NCBI GenBank assembly: GCA_964017185.1
Contig: OZ024869.1
Coordinates: 6,160,501 to 6,224,500, forward strand
Origin: Rugalucina vietnamica
Lineage: Eukaryota > Mollusca > Bivalvia > Lucinida > Lucinidae
Reading direction: 5' to 3'
Length of the DNA stretch: 64,000 bases
Every line of letters starts with the position of its first letter. The first letter of the stretch is position 1. Under the pieces are notes generated by a model. It ran no database searches. It was not told where the DNA came from and saw only the letters and a list, made by a program, of their open reading frames with translations. This document shows positions 11,409-19,931 of this stretch, piece by piece. Made by a program: the position numbers and the translations under genes.

Positions 11409-11699
11409 TTAAGCTCTGCTTAGGGTGTCTGGAATGATATTATCTCTTCCTCGGATATGTCTGATGTCAAGATTGTGCTCTTGCAACATGAGACTCCACC
11501 TGAGTAAACGCTGGTTCTTGTTTTTCATTTTATGTATGAAAGTCAGTGGATTGTGGTCACTGAAGACAACAATTGGTGCATGTGAAGAAGCTAAGTAAAC
11601 TTCAAAGTGCTGAAGCGCAAGGATTAGAGATAGGCATTCTTTCTCTATGGTAGAGTAATTTCTCTGATGCTTGTTAAACTTTTTGGAAAAAAAAAACAA
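11409..11699 (-). CDS. Retrotransposon RNase H domain (frame-shifted end of pol)
   Basis: Third segment of pol: FSKKFNKHQRNYSTIEKECL, then the RNase H core with the motifs VVFSDHNPL and LRRW-like LLRWSLMLQEH, ending in the Gypsy-typical tail HIRGRDNIIPDTLSRA and a stop. It is out of frame with the preceding RT segment. The shift maps to a run of ten A on the plus strand (11687-11696), where loss of one base would restore continuity. The run may be mutated or may be a consensus error. The stop leaves about 135 nt of untranslated sequence before the polypurine tract. Confidence 0.88.
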   Translation of the reverse strand: MFFFSKKFNKHQRNYSTIEKECLSLILALQHFEVYLASSHAPIVVFSDHNPLTFIHKMKNKNQRLLRWSLMLQEHNLDIRHIRGRDNIIPDTLSRA

Positions 11700-12150
11700 A
11701 CAGGATGGTCAACACCATTGTCATCTTTTTGCAACAATACACTGCCTGCACCAACATCACTGGCATCTACAGCCAACTTGAACTCTTTGTCAAAACTTGG
11801 TGCTAAGAGAACCGGAGCATTTCTAAGTATGGCCTTGAGCTTATCAAATGACTTCTGGCAGTCATCTGTCCAAACATACTTGGCCTTCTTACCAAGCAAG
11901 TTTGTCAGAGGCTCAGCTATAGCCGAGAAGTTGTTGCAGAATTTCCTGTAATATCCAGCCATACCCAGAAAGCGCATCAGTTGTCTTTTGCTAGTAGGTA
12001 CAGGAAAATCTGAGATAGCCTCAACTTTAGCTTCTACAGGTTTTACCTGACCTTGACCTACAATGTGTCCAAGAAATGTCAAGTTTGCATGGCAAAATTC
12101 ACTTTTTGCCAAGTTCACAGTTAGTTTAGCATCACTTAGCCGGTCAAAGA
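11690..12150 (-). CDS. Retrotransposon RT C-terminal part (frame-shifted middle of pol)
   Basis: Second segment of pol, open from about 12229 to 11645 in its frame. It carries the RT thumb and connection: FFDRLSDAKLTVN, the FLGHIVGQG motif, FLGMAGYYRKF, then YVWTDDCQKSFDKLK and LAVDASDVGAGSVLLQ, which leads into RNase H. The upstream segment stops at 12144 because of a one-base insertion within about 12146-12153, an A/G-rich run. Both breaks are single-base and in homopolymer-like context. Confidence 0.88.
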
Positions 12151-15100
12151 AATGTTCTGATTGTCTGCAAGTGTTGTTGCCACTCCTCACTGAAGATAAT
12201 AGCGTCGTCGATATAGGCTTTACAGCCATCCAGATTGGAAATCAAACTGTTGACCAGCCGCTGAAAAGTCGCAGGCGAGTTCTTCATTCCAAATGGCATG
12301 ACTTTATACTGGTACAGTCCATCTGGTGTAACAAATGCCGAGATCTCCTTTGCTCTGTCCGTGAGGGGTATCTGCCAAAATCCCTTTAGCAGATCGAACT
12401 TTGTAACATACTTGGCATGTCCAATATTATCAATGCAGTCATCGATTCGTGGGATGGGAAAAGTGTCTGTTTTAGTGACAGAATTGACTTTTCGATAGTC
12501 TGTGCACATTCTAAATGTCCCGTCTGGCTTTGGTACAAGAATACAAGGAGAACTCCATTCACTTTGGCTGGGTTCAATGAAATCATTGTCCAGCAAATAT
12601 TGAACTTCTTCCCTGAGATATTGCTGTTTTACAGGGTTCATTCTGTAAGGATGTTGCTTTACAGGTTTTGAACCTTCAATAATGTCAACATCATGATAGA
12701 TTTTGTCAGTTCTGGATGGAATGTCCGGAAATAAGTGCTCATATTCGAGAACTAACTGTTTCAATTCAAGTCTTTTGTCTGAATCAAGGTGAGACAGTTT
12801 CTGATCAAGATTCTGTAGTATGTCAGAATTCTGGAGTTTCGATGACGAGGGATCAGATTTCTCCAAGTTGAAGTCCTCAGAGTCCATTTGACTTTGTTCA
12901 TGAGGGACAGAATTAACTATATTTACTGATGAAATAACAGAACTATCCCTATCAATATACTTCTTGAGCATATTAATGTGACATAGCTGTTTTTGCTTGC
13001 GCCTCCCAGGAGTGTTAACAATGTAATTCACGTCATTTAACTTTTTATCAACAGTATACGGGCCATAATATCTAGCTTGTAAAGGTCTGCCAGGAATGGG
13101 CAAGAGAGCAAGTACCTTGTCTCCAGGTTCAAAATTTCTGTCTTTAGCATTTTCATCATAACGAATCTTCATTTTGCTTTGAGTAGATTTGAGATTGGAC
13201 CGAGCTGCATCACAGGCCTTTGATAGTCTGTTTTTGAAATCAGACACATACTGAAGTAAGTTCAAAGAACTGTCATCATCTGAGAGAAATTTCTCTTTTA
13301 GAAGTTTTAACGGTCCACGTACAGTGTGCCCAAAAACAAGCTCAAATGGGCTGAACCCCAGAGACTCTTGTACAGATTCTCTTACAGCAAATAGAAGCAA
13401 GTGTATGCCTTCATCCCAATCTTTTTCAGTGTCAAAGCAGTAAGATCTGATCATGTTTTTCAAAGTTTGATGGAATCTTTCTAAGGCACCTTGGCTTTCA
13501 GGGTGGTAAGCCGATGACTTGTATTGCTTAATTCCAAGTTCGTACATGACTTGCTGAAAAATTCCTGACATAAAATTTGAGCCCTGGTCTGAGTGGATAG
13601 ATTTTGGGAGGCCTGCAAATGTGAAGAACTTCACAAGTGCATTAACTATTGTTTTAGCCTTGATATTTCTGAGTGGGATAGCTTCAGGAAAGCGAGTTGA
13701 AGCACACATTATGGTCAGAAGATATTCACAACCTTTCTTTGTTTTGGGTAAGGGACCTACACAATCAATAATCACTCTGCTGAAAGGTTCATCAAAGGCA
13801 GGAATGGGCTGCAATTGAGCTTTTGGAATGGTCTGATTGGGCTTTCCTACCATTTGACAAGTGTGGCAGGATTTGCAATGCTGTGAAACATCAGATTTTA
13901 ATCCTGGCCAGTAGAAATGATTTAGAATCTTGTGATAGGTCTTATTTACACCTAAATGGCCTGACATGGGGGTTTCATGAGCCAAGTTTAAGATTTCAGG
14001 GCGATAAACCATAGGAACCACAATTTGGTGGTTAACAGTCCACTCATCTGCTGCGGAGACATCCGGAGGACGCCATTTTCTCATCAAAATGCCATTTTTG
14101 ACATAATAGCAAACAGGAACCTGGGATATTTCATTTTCATTAAAAGCCCTTTCAAATAAAGGCGAGATCTCAGGATCACTGTGTTGTTCTTTACAAAGCT
14201 GTGACCTTGACAGCTGGTCATGACCTTGGCCATTTGAGTTGGAAGGTGAAAGGTCATTTTCTGACCCTGACCTTGGATTGCTAGGGTCAGTCTGAATATC
14301 AGACTGACTAGGGGAAAGAGATGTTGAAATCTCTTTATTAAAGGACTGACCTATCAAAGTGTCAGTTAAATTTATGTCCTGCATCCCATCATATAATTTG
14401 GCTTTCTTAGCCATTGCCCTAGTAACAGCACAAGAAGGGTAAAGGTCAGGAATTTCCTGCTCAATGGGATCAGGCGGTTGATCAACACATGGTGTGCTGG
14501 TCAAAAGTGGGTTTACCACAACCTTATCTCCTGCCAAATCATTGCCTAACAGCAAATGAATACCTTTAAAGGGTAAGGAAGGTCTAATACCTACAGCCAC
14601 GGGACCTTTAACTAAGTCTGAGGACAAATAGATATTATGGAGCGGTACATTAACAAATCCACACTCTACGCCCTGGATAAGGACACTTGTCCCAGAAGAA
14701 GACTTCTCGGAAAATGGCAAGGTATCTGCCAAGATAAGGGATTGAGAAGCTCCGGTATCTCGTAAGATTTTGATAGGGGTAGACTGGGCAGAGTCACTGT
14801 TAAGTGACACAAAACCATCTGATAAGAATGGTTCATAAATCTCCATAATAGAATCCTCAGAGACTGACTCTTTACAAGTTCTGGTCAGTATAGGGTTTTC
14901 TTCCTGGATACAAGACTGTGGTTTAGCCTTTAAGGAGGTGAGGCCTGTCGGTTTAGCACTATCTATATTTTCTCTTTCTTTCTTTCGTTTCAGTGCCAAA
15001 CATTCAGAAATAATGTGGCCAGTTTTCTTGCAATAATTACAAATTGGCTGGGATAAGGGATTTTGTCCTTTGTTTCCACTAGAAAATTTGGGTTTTGGAC

Positions 15101-16415
15101 TGAAATTGTCAGTTGGATTACTGGGATTGGCTTTGGGACCGGACTGAGGGGAATATGGTTTTGACTGAGGGGTAATTTGCTTTGATTGAGGGTTATATGG
15201 TTTCCTAGGATATGGCTTGTTGACAAATGAAGCCTTATGAGTCAAAGCATAGTCATCAGCTAAACGTGCTGCTGTTTCCAACTTTTCAACTTCTCTTTCG
15301 TTCAAGAAAGCCTTAACATCAGAATTTATGCACCGTTTGAATTCTTCAACAAGCATGAGCTGCCTTAGCTTTGCATGATCAGAACCTACTTTCTTTGAAG
15401 AACACCATCTATCAAATAGTTGCTCTTTTGTTCTAGCAAACTCAACATGAGTCTGGTCATGTTCTTTTCTACAGTCTCTAAATTTCTGCCTGTATGCCTC
15501 AGGGACCAGCTCATAAGCCTTAAGAATAAATTCCTTTACTGTATCATAGTCTGAGCTTTGCTCAAGAGAAAGCTGAGTGTAAATTTCTCGAGCTTTACCA
15601 ATTACAACACTTTGCAAAAGCAAGGTCCAATGCTCTTTTGGCCATTTCAAGTTTTCTGCTACCTTCTCAAAATGTAGAAAATATTTATCAACCTCTTTTT
15701 CTTGAAATGGAGGAACGAGTCGGATATGTTTTGTTTTATCAAATATTTTGCTTGTGTCTGAAGATAAAGATTTTGATTTTGATTTTTCATTAAATTCAAT
15801 TTCTTTGATTCTTAACTGAAATAGCCTTTCTCTTTCTTTTTCTTCATTTTCAAATCTCAATTTTTCTTTTTCAATTTCGAGCCGTTCTTCTCGTTCTAAT
15901 TTTTCTTTTTCAAGCCTTTCTTCTCTTTCTAATTTTTCTTTTTCTAACTCAATTTTTTCTCGTTCTAATTCTCTTTGTTTTTCCTTCTCTCGTTCTTCCA
16001 TTTCTAACTTTTGTTTATGCATTCTTTCTTCCCGTTCTAAAGTTTCCAATCTTATTCTTTCTTCCCTTTCGGCCTTTTCTGCCCTTATTCTTTCATCCCG
16101 TTCTAAAGTTTCCAACCTTATTCTTTCTTCATACTCAAATTTTAGTTTTTCCATCTCAATTTGTCTTTTTATTTCTAGTTCCCTCAACTGCAAGTCAGTC
16201 TGAGTGACTAGAATCTGAGAAGTAGCCGAGGAATCAAAAATTTCCTCGTCAACAAAAAACTGAATCAAAATGTTCTTAATTTCATGTTTTAACATGGAAG
16301 TCTTGATATTTGACAACCCATAATGATCAGCTATGTCTAAGAGGTCACTCTTTTTGGCCTTATCTAACAGCTCCTGAGAAGGCGCAGCAATAAAGTCACT
16401 TAGTTTGAATGACAT
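12144..16415 (-). CDS. Retrotransposon Gag-Protease-Integrase-RT polyprotein (1,423 codons)
   Basis: Starts at ATG 16415, 113 nt inside the 5' LTR. Order seen: N-terminal domain; a very charged coiled coil (about residues 75-215, repeats of LEREERI type); Gag core (about 220-420); a CCHC knuckle CNYCKKTGHIISEC (about 455); aspartic protease DTGAS (about 555); integrase zinc domain H...H...CKSCHTC (about 820-855); the DDE core with the Asp in IIDCVGPLP, then HSDQGSNF and HPESQGALERFH (about 880-980); then RT from about 1230 with LVPKPDGTFRMCTDYR, FDLLKGFWQIPL and catalytic YIDD (about 1400). It stops early after the YIDD region by frameshift. Gag, PR, IN and the RT palm are all in one frame, so Gag and Pol are not separated by a stop here. 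Confidence 0.93.
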   Translation of the reverse strand: MSFKLSDFIAAPSQELLDKAKKSDLLDIADHYGLSNIKTSMLKHEIKNILIQFFVDEEIFDSSATSQILVTQTDLQLRELEIKRQIEMEKLKFEYEERIRLETLERDERIRAEKAEREERIRLETLEREERMHKQKLEMEEREKEKQRELEREKIELEKEKLEREERLEKEKLEREERLEIEKEKLRFENEEKERERLFQLRIKEIEFNEKSKSKSLSSDTSKIFDKTKHIRLVPPFQEKEVDKYFLHFEKVAENLKWPKEHWTLLLQSVVIGKAREIYTQLSLEQSSDYDTVKEFILKAYELVPEAYRQKFRDCRKEHDQTHVEFARTKEQLFDRWCSSKKVGSDHAKLRQLMLVEEFKRCINSDVKAFLNEREVEKLETAARLADDYALTHKASFVNKPYPRKPYNPQSKQITPQSKPYSPQSGPKANPSNPTDNFSPKPKFSSGNKGQNPLSQPICNYCKKTGHIISECLALKRKKERENIDSAKPTGLTSLKAKPQSCIQEENPILTRTCKESVSEDSIMEIYEPFLSDGFVSLNSDSAQSTPIKILRDTGASQSLILADTLPFSEKSSSGTSVLIQGVECGFVNVPLHNIYLSSDLVKGPVAVGIRPSLPFKGIHLLLGNDLAGDKVVVNPLLTSTPCVDQPPDPIEQEIPDLYPSCAVTRAMAKKAKLYDGMQDINLTDTLIGQSFNKEISTSLSPSQSDIQTDPSNPRSGSENDLSPSNSNGQGHDQLSRSQLCKEQHSDPEISPLFERAFNENEISQVPVCYYVKNGILMRKWRPPDVSAADEWTVNHQIVVPMVYRPEILNLAHETPMSGHLGVNKTYHKILNHFYWPGLKSDVSQHCKSCHTCQMVGKPNQTIPKAQLQPIPAFDEPFSRVIIDCVGPLPKTKKGCEYLLTIMCASTRFPEAIPLRNIKAKTIVNALVKFFTFAGLPKSIHSDQGSNFMSGIFQQVMYELGIKQYKSSAYHPESQGALERFHQTLKNMIRSYCFDTEKDWDEGIHLLLFAVRESVQESLGFSPFELVFGHTVRGPLKLLKEKFLSDDDSSLNLLQYVSDFKNRLSKACDAARSNLKSTQSKMKIRYDENAKDRNFEPGDKVLALLPIPGRPLQARYYGPYTVDKKLNDVNYIVNTPGRRKQKQLCHINMLKKYIDRDSSVISSVNIVNSVPHEQSQMDSEDFNLEKSDPSSSKLQNSDILQNLDQKLSHLDSDKRLELKQLVLEYEHLFPDIPSRTDKIYHDVDIIEGSKPVKQHPYRMNPVKQQYLREEVQYLLDNDFIEPSQSEWSSPCILVPKPDGTFRMCTDYRKVNSVTKTDTFPIPRIDDCIDNIGHAKYVTKFDLLKGFWQIPLTDRAKEISAFVTPDGLYQYKVMPFGMKNSPATFQRLVNSLISNLDGCKAYIDDAIIFSEEWQQHLQTIRTFL

Positions 16416-16500
16416 GGTTGCTTTTTGCTGGCTTTAGCTATTTAAACAGCAAACAGTGAAGATACTTTAGAATTTTAAATAAATTTGGTGCACAAGAAAT

Positions 16501-16524
16501 TTCAATCCCGGACTCGAGCCCCCA
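16501..16524 (-). other. Primer-binding site of the retrotransposon
   Basis: Four bases inside the 5' LTR the minus strand reads TGGGGGCTCGAGTCCGGGA followed by TTGAA. The plus strand is therefore the 3' end of a tRNA: a T-loop-like TTCAATC, a T-stem, acceptor strand and terminal CCA. The tRNA identity was not determined. Spacing is off by one base from a canonical tRNA 3' half, inside the C-run. Confidence 0.75.
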
Positions 16525-16528
16525 ATTC

Positions 16529-17356
16529 TGTTACGTGCCAGGCGTAACTAGAAGATTAAGGAAACCAACAAGTTGGTTAGCCAGCAACAAGCTTTGTTTA
16601 AAATTTAACAAATTTATTTAGAAGTGATTTAACCAGTAATTACATGTGAAACAATCAAAAGCATATATACAATCAAACAAAAATGAATGTACAATACCTT
16701 TCAAGATGTTAATTCCCTTAAAGAATGTCTGAATGTCCCTCAGAATTTTTTAACACAAGTCTGTATCAGTTTCTGATCCCAAGAATTAAAGTTTGTTTCA
16801 AAATAGCACTATGTCCCAATCCAGAATCGAATATCACAAAGTAATCCAAGAATAAGTTTAAATTCCAGTAAGATAGATTTTGACTTCTTAATAGTAACAG
16901 TACCCAAAGATTGTCCTTATGAAAATTTGTAGCCCTTATATAGCACTGAGGAACACTCAGGATTCTTCCAGCAAATTCTATGATATCATATCCTAAAAAT
17001 AACAAGTTGTTTACCAAAATTTAATGTTTTGGAATATTCTAGAGAGGCCATTATCCTTCCAGAAAATTCCACAATATTCTTTTGACATAAAAAAAGATTT
17101 TTCTAGAAGATTCTACATCTTTGGTTCTTCCAGATTTTTCCGGACTTTTCCGTCAAAGAACAATTTGAAATTTCTAGAAAATTCTGAAGTAAACAACCTG
17201 TTTATGTCCAATATCTGGGACACTTAAAGTAAATAATTGCTAAGGACAACAAGTAAACATCATACGTATAACATCATACTTTCCTGGGCATACTCCCTTG
17301 GGAAGTTTACCAGTACTGAATGCACATCTTTCAACAAGTAACTGTCATACATAACA
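16529..17356 (-). repeat. 5' LTR (828 bp) with retrotransposon promoter expected
   Basis: Near-identical partner of 10451-11261, begins TGTTATGTATGACAG on the minus strand and ends CGTAACA. It carries 20 extra bases near 16870 (within AGATAGATTTTGACTTCTTA). By family knowledge it contains the promoter and polyadenylation signals; I did not locate a TATA box with confidence. Confidence 0.95.
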
Positions 17357-17522
17357 ATGTTCGTTAAACCTGATTTATGTAATGAAACTTAGGATAACGA
17401 TCGAAAAACCTAGTATATGTCCGTTAAACCTGGTTTATGTGCGATAAACCTGTTTTATGTAATACATAAACCAGTTAACGGACATATCCTAGGTTTCTCG
17501 AATTAGTGTGCATTTGGCTTGC
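17357..17522. repeat. Degenerate palindromic minisatellite, right part
   Basis: Continuation of the AAACCTGGTTT array (for example GTTAAACCTGGTTTATGTGC), then the unique-looking tag AATTAGTGTGCATTTGGCTT. The same tag occurs at about 9898-9920, on the other side of the array. The tag therefore brackets the array on both sides and may be part of a larger repeat unit. Confidence 0.75.
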
Positions 17523-17849
17523 CATACGACTCCCTGACGCAGAATGTCAGAGATTGTACTATTGATTGAATACATGTAGTTGTGCTACAAGCTATGCATC
17601 ATGTGACCTGCCAACCCTACATTTCAAACAAAGGCAGATAATTTCGAATGAATGGATATGCAATGGGACATACCAACAAATGAACAATCGCATATAAATA
17701 CTAGGTAACCTAAAATGCAAACACAGATTTGGAACTTTTTGTTACATTAATTTGTTCTTTATTAAAACGAATGATTTAATAATTAGATTGCAGAAAGGAC
17801 GTTAGTGCGCACACGCATGAACAAGAACTTCGAAGCAAATCATCAAGTT

Positions 17850-17896
17850 TATTATTATTATTATTAATGTATTTATTTATTTATTTATTTATTTTT
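17850..17896. repeat. (ATT)n/(ATTT)n microsatellite
   Basis: Short ATT run followed by about eight TTTA units, directly downstream (minus strand) of the lysine-rich exon. Confidence 0.9.
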
Positions 17897-17950
17897 AAGT
17901 TGTTCAAGAGAAGTATACATAAATTTTGTTTGCATGCGTAGAAGACATAC

Positions 17951-18079
17951 CTTTGGTTTTCCAGAAAATTTATTTTTCGTTTTGTGTTTCTTTGTCTTAG
18001 TTTTCTTGACCTTTTTCTTCCACTTGAATTTATGGAAATCATTTTTTCCCCTTTCACTCCTGGAGGTGGGCATTTCAAC
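17951..18079 (-). CDS. Lysine-rich exon, 43 codons
   Basis: Minus-strand exon between TTTCATTAAAG and CCAAAG|GTATGTC, exactly 129 nt, phase 0 at both ends, open. Sequence starts VEMPTSRSERGKNDFHKF and continues with a run of K/T/H (KKKVKKTKTKKHKTKNK) ending SGKPK. It resembles a nuclear-localisation or nucleic-acid-binding tail, which is inference from composition only. The neighbouring exon at 18640-18879 ends with a similar AKPK, hinting at a small internal duplication at exon ends. Confidence 0.55.
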
Positions 18080-18127
18080 CTTTAATGAAATTATATGAGC
18101 AGATGCATAAAAAACACTCTACATTTC

Positions 18128-18284
18128 CGAAACCAAAGGCGCAAATCAGCGACTTTGTTTTCGCTCCGTGGATAGTATGATGCCTCTTTCCCCTAAATCT
18201 GAAATTTCAAGCTTCCCTTTTGTGTAACTGCACAGTCCAGTTTGTGTCGAACCTGTTCGGAAACCCAGATTGTTGCGAAGGCTC
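18128..18284 (-). mobile_element. GAGCC-TIR MITE, partial copy
   Basis: Minus-oriented fragment with AAATTTCAAGCTT, CCAGTTTGTGTCGAACCTG and the terminal GGCTC. The internal palindrome is shortened to GGCGCAAATCAGCGA. Full copies are about 235 bp (see 56440-56674). Confidence 0.8.
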
Positions 18285-18452
18285 ATATTATTTTCTGTTG
18301 ATACTCCTCAATCTGAAACAGCCTACCACATTCGTTGGTGTGATCACGAGCTATTCCAGTCTTTTGACAATAGGATTAGCCCTTAAACCATGGCCCCATT
18401 ATCATGTAACCTTACGTGTAACCGTTAAGGAAGAATAAAATCAAAACCAACA

Positions 18453-18455
18453 ACG

Positions 18456-18491
<36 letters not shown>

Positions 18492-18510
18492 ACAACAACA
18501 ACAACCACAA
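18453..18510. repeat. (CAT)n and (ACAACA)n microsatellite
   Basis: About eleven CAT units followed by AAAACAACAACAACAACC. Purely simple sequence. Confidence 0.9.
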
Positions 18511-18639
18511 CATCATAAATAACAACATCAAAATAAGTTAATGTTTGCAGTTTAGATGTTTAACTCAATTGACTTGACTCGTCCTCGTGATTGCGACCTT
18601 TCATCTTGTTTTCTCTCAAAGTATAAAAAAATTACCAAC

Positions 18640-18879
18640 CTTTGGTTTCGCCTTGAGATGAAGCTGTGTGAGATAGGCGTAAGGATGATCTATGTCCCCT
18701 TTTATATCCACGGTATGACTACGTGAGTTAACGTGCTGGTCTAAGTTCTTGCTCTTGCTCTTAAGCTTGTTGTTTACTGCCTTCGCGTCCGCTCTATACT
18801 GTTCTTTTCGCTGGTGTTCTGTTTCTTTCTTAATATGACGGGCGAAATCGGTTCCTGTTTCTTTATGGCAGGAAACTAT
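18640..18879 (-). CDS. Basic helical exon, 80 codons
   Basis: Minus-strand exon of exactly 240 nt, phase 0 at both ends, no stop: acceptor TGCTTTGTCTTTAG, donor AAG|GTTGGT (a weak donor). Protein starts IVSCHKETGTDFARHIKKET, has a basic helical middle (KAVNNKLKSKSKNLDQH) and ends HPYAYLTQLHLKAKPK. There is no in-frame ATG near the start, so this is not a first exon. It is not recognised as a known domain. Codon-level openness over 80 codons in AT-rich DNA, together with the splice sites, is the main support. Confidence 0.55.
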
Positions 18880-18900
18880 CTAAAGACAAAGCAAGCAAAA

Positions 18901-18901
<1 letters not shown>

Positions 18902-18947
<46 letters not shown>

Positions 18948-18949
18948 AT
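18902..18949. repeat. (AAAT)n microsatellite
   Basis: About twelve AAAT units just upstream (minus strand) of the exon at 18640-18879, within its polypyrimidine/branch region on the complementary strand. Confidence 0.9.
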
Positions 18950-19444
18950 GTATGCATTCGTTCAATTACTAGTTGTAACAGTTTTACTTGGCTTTTCTTT
19001 TTCTCCGCTTTTCTTTTTTCTAGTAATTCAGTTAACCATTTGATTCATTAATAATGAATTAAGATTCACAAAATTACTTACATTTATGTCGATAGCAAAA
19101 TGAATTGCAACGACATAGAAACAAAATACTTTAAAATCCATAATCGTATATTGCTCTTTTTTTCAAAAACTAGAATAAAATATTTGATTATCCACTCAGA
19201 TGTTAAGTTCGCTTGAATCAACAGGTAACAGGTGCTTACACTTATCTAACAAGATTGTTTCAGTTTTATGTTATTAACTATTATCAGCATTTATCCACGG
19301 GTATCCATGACCCGAGAGTCTGCCAGAAACTGTTTCAAGGAGATGTGAATGTACTTTATAAGTTTTGGGTTAAATACCTTAAACCCGCGATTTTGATTCA
19401 ATGTTTCTGCCATTTAAGATGTATGTTAATAAGGTCTAAAATTT

Positions 19445-19650
19445 AAGTGGCACAATCAACAGGAAATTCCCACTCCAAATGAGAGCATATCGTAAGCCGA
19501 GTGAGCAGCTATTTCCAAATAGGTGGTCTCTCAGTTACACGGACTAAATATAGGAAAACGTATATAAGATGCAAACAACACAGAATTTCTATACCAATAC
19601 ATACCAAAAATAGAACAATAAGAACAACAAAAGAAGTATCGCATTAGACT
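19445..19650 (+). repeat. ACAAGTAGG-family repeat fragment
   Basis: Shares CCCACTCCAAA, CATATCGTAAGCCGA, GAGCAGCTATTT and AGAAGTATCGC with the copies at 31180 and 58205. The 5' portion is diverged. Confidence 0.75.
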
Positions 19651-19931
19651 TGTTATTATAAAAGGTATTTTGCTTATATTTATTCATCTTATATTAAACG
19701 TATTTTTTATCCAACGCTGTTTGATTTAAAAACACCAGTTGAACCTCGGTGTGGCTATACAGGGTGATTTGTGTCGGACCTGATCGGAAAAAAAAAAAAA
19801 AAAAAAAGAAGAACTGAAGTAGACGACCTAACCGAGACTCGAACCCCTATGACACTACTGCCTGAATACTCACTTCTAATATCAAGTGTACTTTAAGCAG
19901 ATTCCTCTGAAAACCATAACAAATTTGTAAC

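Larger units (their letters stand above)
10451..17356 (-). mobile_element. Full-length Ty3/Gypsy-type LTR retrotransposon, Gmr1-like pol order
   Basis: A 6,906-bp element on the minus strand: 5' LTR (16529-17356), primer-binding site, gag-protease-integrase-reverse transcriptase-RNase H, polypurine tract, 3' LTR (10451-11261). The LTRs begin TGTTA and end TAACA. The flanking hexamers ATATTC and ATGTTC look like a 6-bp target duplication with one change. Integrase lies before reverse transcriptase, the Ty1/copia order, but the RT and RNase H look Ty3/Gypsy. This combination is known from the Gmr1 group. No env-like ORF is present. Two single-base frameshifts separate RT from RNase H. The LTRs differ by only a few substitutions and two indels, so the insertion is young. 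Confidence 0.92.

Noticed and set aside
13621..14014. Plus-strand ORFs of 63-65 aa opposite the retrotransposon
   Set aside because: Shadows of the long minus-strand polyprotein.
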